From NCBI GenBank assembly GCA_028015205.1, contig CM051519.1, positions 91,719,539-91,783,538 on the forward strand: a DNA stretch of 64,000 nucleotides, given 5' to 3'. The translations under genes and the position numbers were made by a program. The number at the start of each line of letters is the position of its first letter. Position 1 is the stretch's first letter. The notes beneath the pieces are model-generated. The model worked only from the letters and a program-made list of their open reading frames with translations. It ran no database searches and was not told the origin of the DNA. This DNA is from Mytilisepta virgata. Its lineage: Eukaryota; Mollusca; Bivalvia; Mytilida; Mytilidae. This document shows positions 1 through 10,647 of this stretch, piece by piece.

Positions 1-1432
1 AATGTTTTGTGGAACATAGCATTGCTGGAATGTAAGGAAACCAAAATAAACTAGTGTCTATATGAGAACATCACCACTTTTCAAGGACAAGAACTGTATA
101 TGGCATCATTAGGAAAACCAAACTTGACTTATATTGAGTTATGTTGTCAAGGTACAATTCTCATTATCAACAAATGGTGAAAATCTGTTATCAACTACAA
201 CAGTTGCTTGCAGGGTCCTAGGGAGCAAAAAAAACCAACAAAAAACCTGTACTCCAAACTACTTGTACATAGTGATAAAAATCTTTCTACCAATTGGGTT
301 GTTGTACTTGGAATTTTTAGTACTCTACATGTCAAAAAAGTGTTTATGGAAACCTTTCATAAGGACGTGTTGATTTCGTTTATATACTTGTATGAATTTT
401 CTGCCAACATATAAAACATGTGTTACAATTAGTTACCACATAATTCTATTAAATATATGTTACAGAATTGATAATCATTAAAAATACTGACCTACTGACA
501 CTATTATAGCTAAGAAGGAAACCATTAACATATTTTTTTTTCTGACCTAACTTTCTCATTGTACTTTTCTGCAGTTTATTTACCTTAACAGAATTTTATA
601 TCACTTATGAAATAATGTGAATTAATTTAAACTTTCATTGCTTTCACTGGACAATAAATCTAAAAAATCCAACATGAAAACTATTGCAGCACCTTACTTC
701 TTAAAAGTATGAAAACATTCAGTTAATAAGCATAACTCAAAATCATCAATGATTCATAAATGAATGAAATACAATTTATAAATCAGTCTTTTTTCTATGA
801 AATACACTGTCACACATTCTTACATATCTTTTTCTTTTTAAGGTAGGAAAGGAGAATTTTAAGTCCACATATTTAAGTATACCCAACGCTACCTGTTTTC
901 TCTTATACATAAAATATAATTTCCATTAAAATAAGTGTGAAGCACACAATGTCGCAATACTGTGTGATACATTCCATTTGAAAACTAAACATGGCATAAC
1001 CAGTCCATACTTGCTGTTATGAATACTCCAACATGTAAATTTAATAGTCAAAGGGAAACAACTAAAGTTATCCACAGAACAGAAATTAATCATCAATATC
1101 AAATTCTTTTACAGACTATGTTAAAATCATTTGTATATGTTTAAAAAAAACAAGGAAGGAAAACTGTATACACCTGATATAACTTCTTTCTTTCTTGTCC
1201 TCAGCAGGACTGGTATATTTCTGCTATAGAATTTCATGACATGAGGACCTAAGACAGTAAGTACAAGCAATCTGATGTGAAAGTTAATATGAGCTTAGTA
1301 TGACAAACTATCCAAAAGATAGATCATATCTTAAGTAATTCAAATCCTTCATTTGTTTAACTTTTCCCCCATTTTCAATATCTACCTAAACTGAAGTATT
1401 TCAATTTCCCTTCATTGTTGAAGCACTTTAAA
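1..1432. other. AT-rich stretch without recognised genes
   Basis: I see only short, low-complexity reading frames and no domain, splice-flanked exon or clear repeat boundary. It could be intron or 3' flank of the minus-strand IMMP2L gene, whose later exons I could not find. Confidence 0.4.
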
Positions 1433-1757
1433 CTAGAGGCTCCCAGGAGCCTGTATTGCTCACCTGGACTATGTCCATCTTGACTGGCAGCCTGGAACAT
1501 TGCTGTCAAGTTCCAATTGTCTCACAAGAAGATCTTTAAGTAAATTTCCCATAGTGTCTTATGTTAAACTAAGTTCAGCTCTGGCGGCCATTTTGGATGA
1601 CGGGTGGGGTCATTGGATATAATTCTGAAAGAGGACCACTTAAGGACCATTACTGCCAACTTTTGTTCCAATTGGCCAAGTTCTTTCAGACAAGAAGATT
1701 AAAATGTGAATTGTGGACGGACGGACGACGGACACCAAGTGATGACAAAAGCTAAAA
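1433..1757 (-). mobile_element. Short Helitron-like non-autonomous element
   Basis: Read on the minus strand, the element begins near 1757 with TTAGCTTTTGTCATCACTTG and a CCGTCC-rich tract, and ends at 1433 with a hairpin (AGGCTCC/GGAGCCT) followed by CTAG and then T. A hairpin, then CTRR, then a T outside is the classic Helitron 3' end. Related sequence recurs at 30496-31829, 37719-40048 and 60247 onward. The interior carries the same GAAAGAGGACC...AAGGACCATT blocks seen in those copies. The superfamily call is inference from the ends; no helicase is present. Confidence 0.5.
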
Positions 1758-3148
1758 AATATCTGAAAATCACAACACTGTTAAAGACCAAACCAACTAA
1801 TCATTTCTGTAATTGATTTTTTCTTGAAACTCAACATATTCGTTCTTGGTGGTTTTTTGAACGATATTAGCGAATAAAAAAGATAGGTCACCAAATTTGT
1901 TTCCTTGCTATAGTACCGCAAAAAATGCTTACATTCAGCCAGATGCTAAATTTACGGCATATTTTTCGAATGACGCCATTTCCGTCACGAAAGTCGAATT
2001 TTTATACGGACTTTTGTGTTGGCTTCCAGAATATATATTTTTTTTATTGTAACAAAGAAAACGGTTTCCCATAATGCAATGACCACGTATTCTGCTCTAA
2101 AGGCCTTTCCCTCACAAATTTGGGCCAATTTTTACTGCATATTCTATTGAATTTCGAAAAATCTGTAATTGATTTTTTTCTTAAATTCTTATACTGTGTT
2201 TAGTTATTCATTGTTGTCAGAATAATTAAAAAAAAATGATAGGTCACTGACTTCATAAGAAAAATAAAATGGATTTAACGTCAAAAAAATGACATATTCA
2301 GCTACGCCAAGCTTAGTTTTGTTTTCTCAATAAATATGACGTCACAATAAGCAAAAAAGAACTTTCCCTTCAAGTCACCGTGTCGCCGGCGATGTACATA
2401 GTGTAGGCCTCGTTCGATTTTGTTATTGGTTGGAATGATATGGTAAAATATTTTTGATCTTGTTGCTGCACTTATCATTTGTAGATGCTTCAACACTAAC
2501 CTAAGAGTTGAGTTTGTGCCTCAGTTAATTTTATTTTGACAAAAAGTGAATTTATAGTGTTTGCAAGAAAGCCAAGGATATTTTGCCAATTTTTATGTGT
2601 TTGTTGCATAACCAGTTTCTGTGGTGGAAAAAGTTTGTCAACATCTATGCTAGGAACTGTCCGGAACGTTTTGTTATAAAACCATTACATTGAAAAAAAA
2701 CAAGAACCCTAAAACTACAACACAATACCGATATTGCTGTCCATGTATTGCCATTTCGACAGTTATAGTTATTTACTGCTAATTAAAAAAAAAACAAAAA
2801 CAAAACCTTTCAGTGCCAACACCAAGTTACCAGCTACTAGACATATCATAATTGCAGGAAATGTAACTATGGCCATTATGCCTTATCAATGCAGGTTACA
2901 TCGAAAAAAAAAAAGAAAGTTAACATAAGAAACTGTGAATAGCCATACTAGATTCTGGTACTACTGACAGTTAGTGGTATATCAGACAATTTGTTACTGC
3001 TCAACCATAAGTCTTACACATCACTCCAATCCAGTGGGTAAGTTCCGACAACTATGACATTTGAAAATACGAAAATCTGTGCATCATCTGTCAAACAATT
3101 GCCTCTTATAATTAATAGGCAATTCATCGTACATGCATTTCTCCCTCT
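1758..3148. other. Intergenic or intronic AT-rich DNA
   Basis: There are no supported genes. Several TTTTTTG(A/T)-rich blocks and short reading frames are present, but none has a recognisable motif. Confidence 0.35.
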
Positions 3149-3397
3149 CTGGGGCGTTTCCAGGATATTTGAAAGGGGGGTGTGTAATGAAACTTTGGCC
3201 GAGCGTAGCAAGGCGAAAAAATTTTTGGACCTTTTTTTTTGCTAAAAAACATAAAATAATTGTGAAATGCACTAATATTTTATAGTTAAAGTGTCAGGGT
3301 TTGATATTTTTATGCCGAATTCTCTCCATTAATTTTTTTTTTAAAAGGGGGTGGAGATGGCGTACGCCCATTATGTCCTCACCTGGACCCGCCCCTG
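3149..3397. mobile_element. Short terminal-inverted-repeat element (hAT-like tips)
   Basis: The left tip CTGGGGCGTTTCCAGG at 3149 pairs with the reverse complement of the right tip, CAGGGGCGGGTCCAGG, ending at 3397. The roughly 249-bp interior is non-coding with a poly-T/poly-A tract. Tips beginning CAGGGG are typical of hAT MITEs. I could not define a clean 8-bp target duplication, since both flanks are CT-rich. Confidence 0.4.
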
Positions 3398-3830
3398 TCT
3401 CTCTTCAAAGAGCAGAAAGATTAAAGTGTGTCAAATTTAGGTTTCTGTACAATTTTTAAATTCTGCATTAAAATCTTAGTAAAATCCTGAAGACATTGAA
3501 AAGGGCATTACAAGTTGACCAGCTACATATAGAATATTGTGATTGGGTATTTGTGAATTCGGTTCGCAAAAATTTATAGGTGACGGCACAAATTGTTTCA
3601 AGGAACAATAAGCTGAAGCAAAAAGTTCTGTGTGGAAATTTTGTGGCGACAGGGACTTTCATACAAATAAAACGATTTATGGGCATCAATATGGTATAGT
3701 GTAAAGAAAACGAATAAAATCATGAATCCATTGGGAATATTGTATCATACACTATTTACTCCATAATCTAATATTTGTCACTCATCTTTAGTTATCAAAT
3801 CATTTATAATCGGTTTAAAGGCTTTAGATT

Positions 3831-4064
3831 TTAATAAATATATAAGTAAATAGTTTTTACTAAAACCATATATGCATGAATTTGTGGGCATGCAAACTTC
3901 TCACTTCTTTCCCCTTCTTCCCATATTTTGGTTGCATCTTGAGTTTCTTGTAGATAATAAAAATCTGTTTTCCTCCTTTTAACTTCAGACATTCGCTCTC
4001 GGCAGTCTTTTCGGTGCTTCCTTTCACTAGTTTTAATAAAACGCCCTTTCAAGCGCGACGCCAT
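3831..4064 (-). CDS. Possible short basic protein or first exon, unknown
   Basis: This is a 77-codon frame on the minus strand. It starts at an ATG inside AAAATGGCG, a context shared with YY1-type start-site motifs in animal first exons. Residues 1-35 are strongly basic (MASRLKGRFIKTSERKHRKD at the start), followed by an acidic/mixed stretch (EEGERSEK). The last ten residues look like non-coding run-on, so the real coding part may end or splice before 3860. I do not recognise the family. It could be a host first exon or a transposon-encoded N-terminus. Confidence 0.2.
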   Translation of the reverse strand: MASRLKGRFIKTSERKHRKDCRERMSEVKRRKTDFYYLQETQDATKIWEEGERSEKFACPQIHAYMVLVKTIYLYIY

Positions 4065-5502
4065 TTTAGCTTTTCAAAAAAATAACGCGAAAGTGAAACA
4101 CTGTTTCGGGGATTTTTCGACGTTTCGCGGATTTTCTATCAACGTCATAGACGTCTTATGGAACAATACTTATGTGCTGAGATGTGCGTATAAACAATAG
4201 TTGGTTTGGTCTTTAATAAGATACATGTATATGTGTGTACCTCTGTATTCCAAGAAGAAAAAATGAAAACCATTCCCGACACAAATAAAGAGGACAAGAC
4301 CTACCAGCAATCATTAACTGCTTGGTATATGGGAGACAACTCAACTCAACAAGACTGGTTATTGCATTACTTTAATAACTGATGACATATGGCTCATGTG
4401 TAGTTTTTTTGGGTCCTTTTTTCAAATACCGCAGCTGCTGAAGAGGTGGTGTTTATAGTTGCATTTTCAAAACAATCAAGTGTGAGATTTTAGACTATTC
4501 AGTACAAGGAATTAACAAAGTATTTAAGTGAATTAGGGGAGAGGGGCAAATTTCAAGAAATTTTATGAATTAATATTAAATATGAGTTAAAACATGTTAA
4601 TTCTTCCTCAAAGGTGTGATCCATCCATGTATGCATGAAATTTTAATTAGAAAATAATTCTGAGCAAGGTATGTCAGTTAAATTCTTCTTCAAAAAATGA
4701 CTCAGTCTAATTATAGTTCAATGATAAATGTGGACATATACTCCAATTTTGAACTACCTGTTAAATTAAAATACAACTAACAAATTGGAATTAAAGTTGT
4801 AAAATTTCACAGTCATTTAAAAGATAAATCACAGAAATATTTTACATCTGTTTAACTTATACTATCACTAAATATGACAACGTCCTGTATTTTTTTATAA
4901 GTTTCAAGGTGTGTTTCAGAATTAGATTATGACTGGTAATATTTGTTCAATAATTCAAAATTATCTGTTTTAGTGTTGGCTATAAAACAGAATAAAATAC
5001 ATTACTGCAATTCAGAAATTAAAGAGATGCATTAATTTATGAAGAAACAATATAAATGATTTAATGAAGAAAAATATAATTAGATGATTATTGCATTAAC
5101 AGATTTATCCACAAATATCTTAGTGTATATACAGTAAAAGCTGTAAAAATAAAACACCTTTGGAACTGAAGATTTGTTTGGATGAGACAAGTGTTCAGAT
5201 TACATCGTTTTTTACCTTGTTTTTATTGTTTAAACACATGTTTATATAAATGACCCAAAAAAGTCCCTCCTCACACACTCTTTCACACATTCCCATACCC
5301 AACTAAACAAATTTTTTGTATGAAAATCTAAGAAAAATTTCAAAGACACATTTTAATTTACAGATCTCACGTCATGCTGTTTGGATTTGACACTATAAAT
5401 CACGGTCGTGACAAGCAATGGCCACAATTTGCCATGCTATTCTACCATGGCATGCCATTCAAATTTTAATTATGGTGTTACAGTGGTGGGTCAGTACAGA
5501 TT
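4065..5502. other. AT-rich stretch, nothing recognised
   Basis: No supported coding or repeat structure was found here. Confidence 0.35.
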
Positions 5503-5838
5503 GTGGTAATGTTTGTTCCAATCAATACATTTTGCAAATTCCTACTGAGTATACATAAGAAATGCTCTAATCATGCTTCTCTTTCAGAACTTGGAAGACA
5601 CTCTCTACATTATGATATTGTTAAAAGTATGATTAAATACTACTATACATTGGAAAACATGTCAACAGAGTTCCTCTTCTACAGGATGCTTTTTGGTGCT
5701 GTAAAGAATGTCATTTGTCTAACATACCAACTTGGTATTCATCAATTCAAAAATTACTTCAAGACTTTAAGTAATTTTGAAAGTATTCAAAATAAAGATG
5801 TAATAATTAATCAAAATTATAAGACAGTATCTAGATAA
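5503..5838 (+). pseudogene. LINE ORF2 C-terminal fragment
   Basis: The 111-residue frame contains FCKFLLSIHKKCSNHASLSE then LGRHSLHYDIVKSMIKYY, then a stretch ending near FKNYF. In many metazoan non-LTR retrotransposon polyproteins the region after the reverse transcriptase has a FCK-LLGV-KK--N-----ELGR-PL---I-----KYW pattern, and this fragment follows it. The RT core and endonuclease are absent, so it is a dead 3' fragment. Its true 5' edge is unclear; the first few residues of the frame may not belong. Confidence 0.5.
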
Positions 5839-6177
5839 CATCAGTGATGCCAATTATCAGTTCCAATCGAAAGAATCAGGTTTCCTCCTTATTTCAAGAT
5901 TTGACCTATTTCGTTATCTCATTTGAATAAACGTCCCTTATATGGAGGCCTCAAAAGGGGAAAACAAGAAGCGGACATGTGTAGTTGTCATCAGTTCGTT
6001 AAAAAATAAACAGAAAAAACATAACTTTTGTCTCCCTTGTATCATCTGATCATGGCGCTGATCAGTGTTGTCAAATTGTAGGAACGAAGTTCTTCAATAA
6101 TTACAAAAATAAAAGATGACACAGGTTGAAACATATTGTATTGAATAAAACAAAAAGAAACTTCAAAATTACAAGCC

Positions 6178-6995
6178 CAGGGCTCACCACACTTGAAAAT
6201 AACAGGGAGACTCAGAGTCTCCCTCAGGGTAGCAACAGGGAGACTTCAGGGCATGACAGGGAGACTTCCAAGTCTACCAGGGAGACGGTGTTGAATTTTA
6301 ACGTACATTGCTGCATGATTTTGACCATGGTAGGCCTATTGTATTATTGTTAAAGTTTAATTTAAATCATGTGCTGCCTTAAAATACTGACGAATATAAT
6401 TTGAAATAAAAAAAAAAATGAAATTATGCAGTGGTGCTCCGAACTTGGAAGAAAATTTCTGTTACAGATATGAGCAAAAATATTTGTACCTTTTGACACA
6501 ACTTATTTAATTATTGCCATTTTATTTTTAATATTTATTTATCTATACTCTACTATTATTTTTTCTCAAACATACTCTTAAAATCTTCCCATTCACCTTG
6601 CTTGAACACCTTTCAATACATGTATTGACAAAATTTCCATTTGTGCATAGATATGTCAAAATCCGCTAAATTTATTTTTAAATAAGGTCTACATATTGTC
6701 GGTAAAAAACACCGTGACCAATGAAAAATCACGAGAATTCTGATTGCCGCCATTTCATTTTCTAGCTTACTTTTTTTTGTTTCTTTCCCCTTCCTCCAAG
6801 AAAACAAAAAATGGCGGCTCAAGATTTTTAATGAAAATAACGGTCTTCAGACGCAGCTGATTACGTACGTTGTTCGGAGGCGCCTTACTTAAAAACACAG
6901 GGCGACTCATTTGTCGCTCTGGAGCCGATGACAGGGCGACATTGGCGAGCATTAGGCGACTTAATCGCCCTAATTGCCCAGTTTGGTGAGCCCTG
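6178..6995. mobile_element. TIR transposon with 6-bp CAAGCC duplication
   Basis: The left tip CAGGGCTCACCACACTTG and the reverse complement of the right tip, CAGGGCTCACCAAACTGG, form imperfect inverted ends. Both are flanked flush by CAAGCC (6172-6177 and 6996-7001). The left subterminal part repeats CAGGGAGAC five times within about 100 bp, some copies inverted. The right subterminal part has the related GGGCGAC/GGCGACTT series. Tips and subterminal repeats resemble hAT elements, but hAT elements make 8-bp duplications, so the superfamily is uncertain. There is no transposase frame. Confidence 0.6.
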
Positions 6996-7504
6996 CAAGC
7001 CAGTTTTGGTAATGCAGAGAAATACATTGGATTATTAAATTATTATATAAATTGTATATATGTATTATCTGCACCTTATTACAAGCTGCAGGAAGATTTC
7101 CAGAGGAAAAAAATCGATGCTTTTACTAAAAATTTTAGGGTAGATAAAAATTATCTCAATGATTAGAAAAATCATGCGATAATTTTAAAGATAGTAAACT
7201 TACAACTTATTTCTTCTTAAAAAGTGATTTTACATTAGAAAAATATTTGATTTTGTTGAAGAAATTTGAATATAGAAAAGCATTCTGTAAGCTTTGTGTA
7301 TCTTCAAAAACTTTTGATAGAAACAGGTCGTTACAAAAAAAACACTTTACATGTATATACTTTCGTATACAAAACATCTAATTTTGGGATAATTATTCTT
7401 AGCATTTATGACCAAATTTTCATGTGAAATACTTTAGGAAGTTACTTTAAAAAGTACGAGTCAAATTTATTTGTTCAATGATCTCATTTATCTTTGAGCT
7501 CTAT

Positions 7505-7566
7505 TGATGGATGGATGAATACTGTTTAACATCCAGTGGCAACCAGGTGCATATCAGGATGAGAGC
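7505..7566 (-). mobile_element. 3'-end fragment of tRNA-SINE (family B)
   Basis: The sequence GATGGATGGATGAATACTG, then CCAGTGGCAACCAGGTGCAT, is the reverse complement of the 3' end of the full-length SINE at 36673-37034. Only the last ~60 bp are present. Confidence 0.6.
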
Positions 7567-7785
7567 TCTATTGAAATACATGTATGTATATCTAACATAA
7601 ACAAATACAAAGGACTGTGTACATGAATTTCTAAGTTTAAATTAACAAATACTTTTGGCTTTTGATTGTTGTTTTACATGTCTTTGTGTAGTTTTTCACA
7701 ATACGTGCATATTTTTATATTTAGTAGAAGAATAATTGATTTCCGACTTAGTCCGGAATTACCGCGTCCGGGGCAGAAATTCTTA

Positions 7786-8023
7786 TTCATATCACGTGAC
7801 TTTAGTGTTTTGTTAGGCATGAGAATGGTGCTTTCCAGGTTACAAGAGTGAAGGGAAATTTGAAGGATAATGCAAGTCGGGTGAGTTTTAGCTTTCTGTA
7901 TTCATGGCATGATATTTTCTGGGACAGAAATTTTCGCAACTCTAGTACAGTTTTTGTCGCAAAATTTACTGTGGCTGCTATATTGTTAGTGTTTCTATGC
8001 CTAACAAAACGTCACGTGATATG
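7786..8023. repeat. Inverted arms containing CACGTG
   Basis: CATATCACGTGAC plus GTTTTGTTAGGCAT at 7788-7820 is repeated in inverse orientation at 7997-8023, with a 6-nt indel between the two blocks. The spacer is about 175 bp. The arms face each other, so the region could fold as a hairpin or be a decayed palindromic element. Each arm carries an E-box CACGTG. Confidence 0.45.
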
Positions 8024-8676
8024 TCATTCTTTACCTCCGTCACATAGAGTGATCGATCTTGAAAAAGGTTGTAATGCAAAAAAATTGGGACTGGAATTTG
8101 TATTGTTGTCTTGAGTTTCACTTTATGGGAATCAAAATTTAATTTTGAAAAACTTGGTGAGATTCCACTTTTTGAAGGTGGAGATAACTTTGTTTTTAAT
8201 TCACAAGACATTGCAAATTTACAAATGTTCTTAAAGAATGGGAAATAATTACACATGTATCACAAATTTATTTTTAAAAGCTTGATAAATTTTTCAATAT
8301 TAACTATATGTTTACCAATTTGTTATTATGTTTAAGACTTAAATTGAAAACACTGTGATAAAATTCAAAATAATGACACAATATGCCATGATAATTTTAG
8401 CGTGGCCCACGATGTTGTAAGCGTGGTCTGCCACCATAATAATACTGTGGCATGGTAAAATTGACATGGTAAAATTGTTTTTCTTTTGTCAAGAAACATG
8501 ATTCCAGATCCATCTAAAGAACATGCATTGAATGTTCTGACACAACAGTTCAGTTTAGATGGGTTTCTAGTTTACTCTGGGTTTGGTTTAGACAGGTTTC
8601 CAGTTTACTCAGGGTTAACACAAATTTTACTGTCATATGGAATACATTTTCTACATGAAATTTTTAAAGCACTTAC

Positions 8677-8777
8677 TTTAGTGATACTATATCTCCTCTC
8701 TCAACTTCATAGTTTCTTACTGACCATTTATTCAAGAGCACAAAATCTGCTGTTCTCAGATCTGGATTTAATGTCGG
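8677..8777 (-). CDS. IMMP2L: IMMP2L coding exon B
   Basis: The 101-nt exon lies between an acceptor AG (8779-8778) and donor GTAAGT (8676-8671) on the minus strand. The frame gives [18 protein letters not shown], then [16 protein letters not shown], aligning with remembered human PSLNP...DVVLLN-W-VRNFEV-RGDIVSL. It exits in phase 2. Confidence 0.85.
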
Positions 8778-9099
8778 CTAGAATATTTGAAAATAATATT
8801 TTAGTCCTCAGTCTTTTAAAAACTTAAAATCATTTTACAGAAATTCTTTAGCAAATTCTCTAGCATTGGTAGATAAAGAAAACCATACTTTTCTTGATTT
8901 AGGAGAAAAACAGACAAAAATAAATAAAAAATAGCATTATGACAAAACTCTTTGATAATTTTCATTCCCATCTAACTAGAAATGTTTGTACCTGCATGGA
9001 AGCTCCACATACAGTAGCTACGTATCCCACTGTATCTATGAATGTCAGGACTACAGAGGTACCCATAGCTATACTAGTGACTAGCCTGAACCAGGCCAT
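8677..9099 (-). CDS. IMMP2L: Mitochondrial inner membrane protease subunit 2, first two coding exons
   Basis: This is the N-terminal part of an IMP2/IMMP2L-type serine protease (signal peptidase I family), which removes sorting peptides from intermembrane-space proteins at the mitochondrial inner membrane. Exon A (9099-8992, 36 codons) starts at an ATG preceded by an in-frame TAA. It encodes an N-terminal membrane segment (about residues 9-30, [18 protein letters not shown]) and ends in GASMQ, whose Ser is the catalytic nucleophile. A 214-bp intron follows. Exon B (8777-8677, 101 nt) encodes [18 protein letters not shown] and [10 protein letters not shown], matching the family's SM-PTLNP box and RGDIV strand. 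The Lys of the catalytic dyad and the C-terminal GD-H--S-DS region lie in later exons that I did not find. Vertebrate IMMP2L introns are very long, so the rest may lie beyond base 1. Confidence 0.85.
8992..9099 (-). CDS. IMMP2L: IMMP2L coding exon A (membrane anchor and catalytic Ser)
   Basis: The 108-nt coding part runs from ATG (9099-9097) to CAG, then donor GTACAA on the minus strand. The start is the first ATG after an in-frame stop in the same exon. It encodes a protein beginning [13 protein letters not shown] and ending GASMQ, phase 0 at the donor. Vertebrate proteins also appear to split after SMQ (from memory). Confidence 0.85.
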
Positions 9100-9980
9100 C
9101 ACATGCACTAACCAATCTGCTGTGTTTAACCAAATTCCATCTTATTCATCTGAATTCTACGAAATAAAGAAACAATCTAGTCATCTCTAAAATTGAAAAC
9201 ACGATGATTATAAAATTATTAAATTCTTAACTTCCTACTAACAGAAAAACACATCCAAAAGAACACAGCCACGATTTTCCAACAATCGTTTTGTTTATCA
9301 CTGAATATCATAAATACAACTGTTAAGAAAAAGTACTGTGGCATATTGTGTCCCCCTTTTTCTTCATACCGCTAAAAAACAATCTAAAAACTAAAAACCT
9401 TTCTCTGATTTGAATAACATTTGCCTTTTTCACATTTTTTTATTTTTAGTATTAGTGACCAAAGTAGTCATACATTTTTTGAATGAGGACAACTTCTACG
9501 ACCATTCATATAAAGTTTGGCCCCAAAAGGCAAATTTTTACGATATTTTGATTATTTAGCGGGTGATAATTTTTGCACATTCTAAAGATTTTTCGTTTTA
9601 CAGATTGCACAATAACTGCCAGACTAAATTCCACTTAAATTTCCTTGACAGCATTGCTACTTTTCAGCAACATTTTTTTTCATTACCTATGACAGAATGA
9701 CAAATTCAATTACACATGATATACTGATAAAATTAAAATAAAGAATCTTGAGTCTTAAGAATTCATAAAGTTGCATTTTATATTTTATCGGATGGGTTTT
9801 TGTTCTTACCATTGTAATGATGGATTGTTTTTTTAACTATTAAAGTTTTTTTTTTTGTAGTGACAACTTTATCTCTGATTCAGGTAATGTCAGATTTTAC
9901 ATGGAAGTAGGTGACCACTAAAATTTTTAATTAGTACTTTTGCATCTGTCAGTAAATCTTTCATCATACCTTTTTATCAT
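9100..9980. other. IMMP2L upstream region, nothing further recognised
   Basis: It may hold the 5'UTR and promoter of the minus-strand IMMP2L gene. No further coding exon is expected upstream of the start codon, and no promoter motif stands out. Confidence 0.3.
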
Positions 9981-9989
9981 CTTACACTG

Positions 9990-10638
9990 GGGTACTTATA
10001 AAGTGAGAAAAGGAATCGAAACAAAATAAAATATAACGAAACAAAACAAAATACAACGAAACGAAACAAAATGAAAAATGAAGAAACGAAAGTAATACAT
10101 TGTTCAAAATGAACCCTACCGCATACAGCTCATAATGCGTATTGGTTTGGAGTTTTTAAATTTTCGGGCCTCTGCTGTAACATTCAAAGACATTAGCAAT
10201 ATGTGGTGCGTTCTAAAAATCGCTACATCGTGGATGCTTTAAGTTCGCAAATTAAGTTATTGTTTAAAGACTGCATACTGAATTTAGTACTCCATGACGT
10301 TGGACTGTACTCATGTGAAATAGGTCCAAAATTCAACATTGCTTAAAGTAAGGTCTACAATATATATTATTTCGAAGGTAACTGAACTGTTGTATATACA
10401 TGTCAAATTTAATTAATTATTTCACAGACTATATATCCACATTGACTCATTGACTTTTTGATAGACATTGACAAAATCTGCTATGCTTTAATGCAGCATT
10501 ACATGCAGCTGAACCTTTTGATCAGACTATAAAAGACACTGTTTCGTTATAGTTTGTTATATTTAGTTTCTTTGTTTTTTCATTTCGTTTCTTCATTTTT
10601 CATTTTGTTTCAATCCGTTTCTCACTTTATCAGTACCC
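9990..10638. mobile_element. MITE with 9-bp target duplication (Mutator-like)
   Basis: Perfect 9-bp direct repeats CTTACACTG lie at 9981-9989 and 10639-10647. Inside them are inverted tips GGGTACTTATAAAGTGAGAA and, as reverse complement of the right end, GGGTACTGATAAAGTGAGAA. Just inside each tip lies a GAAACAAAAT-type repeat tract (10016-10090) mirrored as TTTCGTTTC/TTTTGTTTC (10560-10620), which extends the palindrome. There is no coding sequence. A 9-bp duplication is typical of Mutator/MULE elements; the call is inference from that. Confidence 0.75.
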
Positions 10639-10647
10639 CTTACACTG

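Noticed and set aside
8486..8827. Plus-strand 113-codon frame
   Set aside because: It overlaps IMMP2L exon B in antisense, has no family motif, and its start region is a short TTTAGAxxGGTTTC repeat.
8992..9020. Suspected frameshift in IMMP2L exon A
   Set aside because: A first reading suggested a 2-nt insertion before GASMQ. Rereading the complement base by base gives one continuous 36-codon frame, ...[10 protein letters not shown].
8939..9190. Plus-strand 83-codon frame
   Set aside because: It is the antisense shadow of IMMP2L coding exon A on the minus strand, which has family motifs and splice signals.
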